NCBI GenBank assembly: GCA_028822885.1
Contig: JAPKCP010000187.1
Coordinates: 1 to 6,483 of the forward strand
Reading direction: 5' to 3'
Length of the DNA stretch: 6,483 nt
Origin: Yoonia sp.
GTDB lineage: Bacteria > Pseudomonadota > Alphaproteobacteria > Rhodobacterales > Rhodobacteraceae
Below, in pieces: positions 6,482-6,483 of the stretch (within the stretch, counting starts at the first letter, position 1; each line of letters begins with the position of its first letter). The notes beneath the pieces were generated by a model. It was not told the origin of the DNA and ran no database searches. It worked only from the letters and a program-made list of their open reading frames with translations. Both the position numbers and the translations under genes were made by a program.

Positions 6482-6483
6482 AA

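Overview
The window reads as one strand of tightly packed chromosomal genes, all on the + strand and with almost no non-coding DNA. From left to right they are the 3' end of lptF, then lptG, lptD, surA, pdxA and rsmA (ksgA). The protein sequences point to an alphaproteobacterium, most likely in the Rhodobacterales (Roseobacter-type). The evidence is the style of LptD (a CxxC pair followed by a KPALWDIRAERVVHD segment), the Rhodobacterales-like SurA with a degenerate parvulin domain, the joining of lptFG directly to lptD-surA-pdxA-rsmA, and a moderate G+C content judged by eye. The taxonomic placement is inference; no rRNA or other marker is present.

Layout: lptF (1-168, partial) and lptG (165-1259) overlap by ATGA and encode the two membrane subunits of the LPS-export ABC transporter. 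lptD (1259-3358) shares one base with lptG and encodes the outer-membrane LPS translocon. surA follows. Its reading frame is open from an ATGA overlap at 3355, but the best Shine-Dalgarno and a compact signal peptide favour a start at 3406, which leaves a 47-base gap that holds a perfect 7-bp hairpin with an A6 loop. pdxA (4608-5585) begins at a GTG that overlaps the surA stop (GTGA), with no recognisable Shine-Dalgarno and a GNRA-tetraloop hairpin just upstream. rsmA (5633-6481) follows after a 47-base spacer and carries its own ribosome binding site. The window ends 2 bases after its stop.

How the genes fit together: LptF and LptG (with the ATPase LptB, not in the window) pull LPS from the inner membrane and push it across the periplasm to LptD, which places it in the outer leaflet of the outer membrane. 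SurA is the periplasmic chaperone that escorts outer-membrane proteins, LptD among them in E. coli, so the first four genes form an outer-membrane biogenesis block. PdxA (pyridoxal phosphate synthesis) and RsmA (16S rRNA dimethylation) are unrelated in function but keep the lptD-surA-pdxA-rsmA order known from E. coli. I found no mobile element, CRISPR array, tRNA or rRNA, and no convincing promoter or terminator; the promoter presumably lies upstream of the window. This is an ordinary housekeeping region. The points of interest are in fine detail: start-codon choice, the two hairpins, the missing parvulin histidines in SurA, and the cysteine patterns of LptD and SurA.
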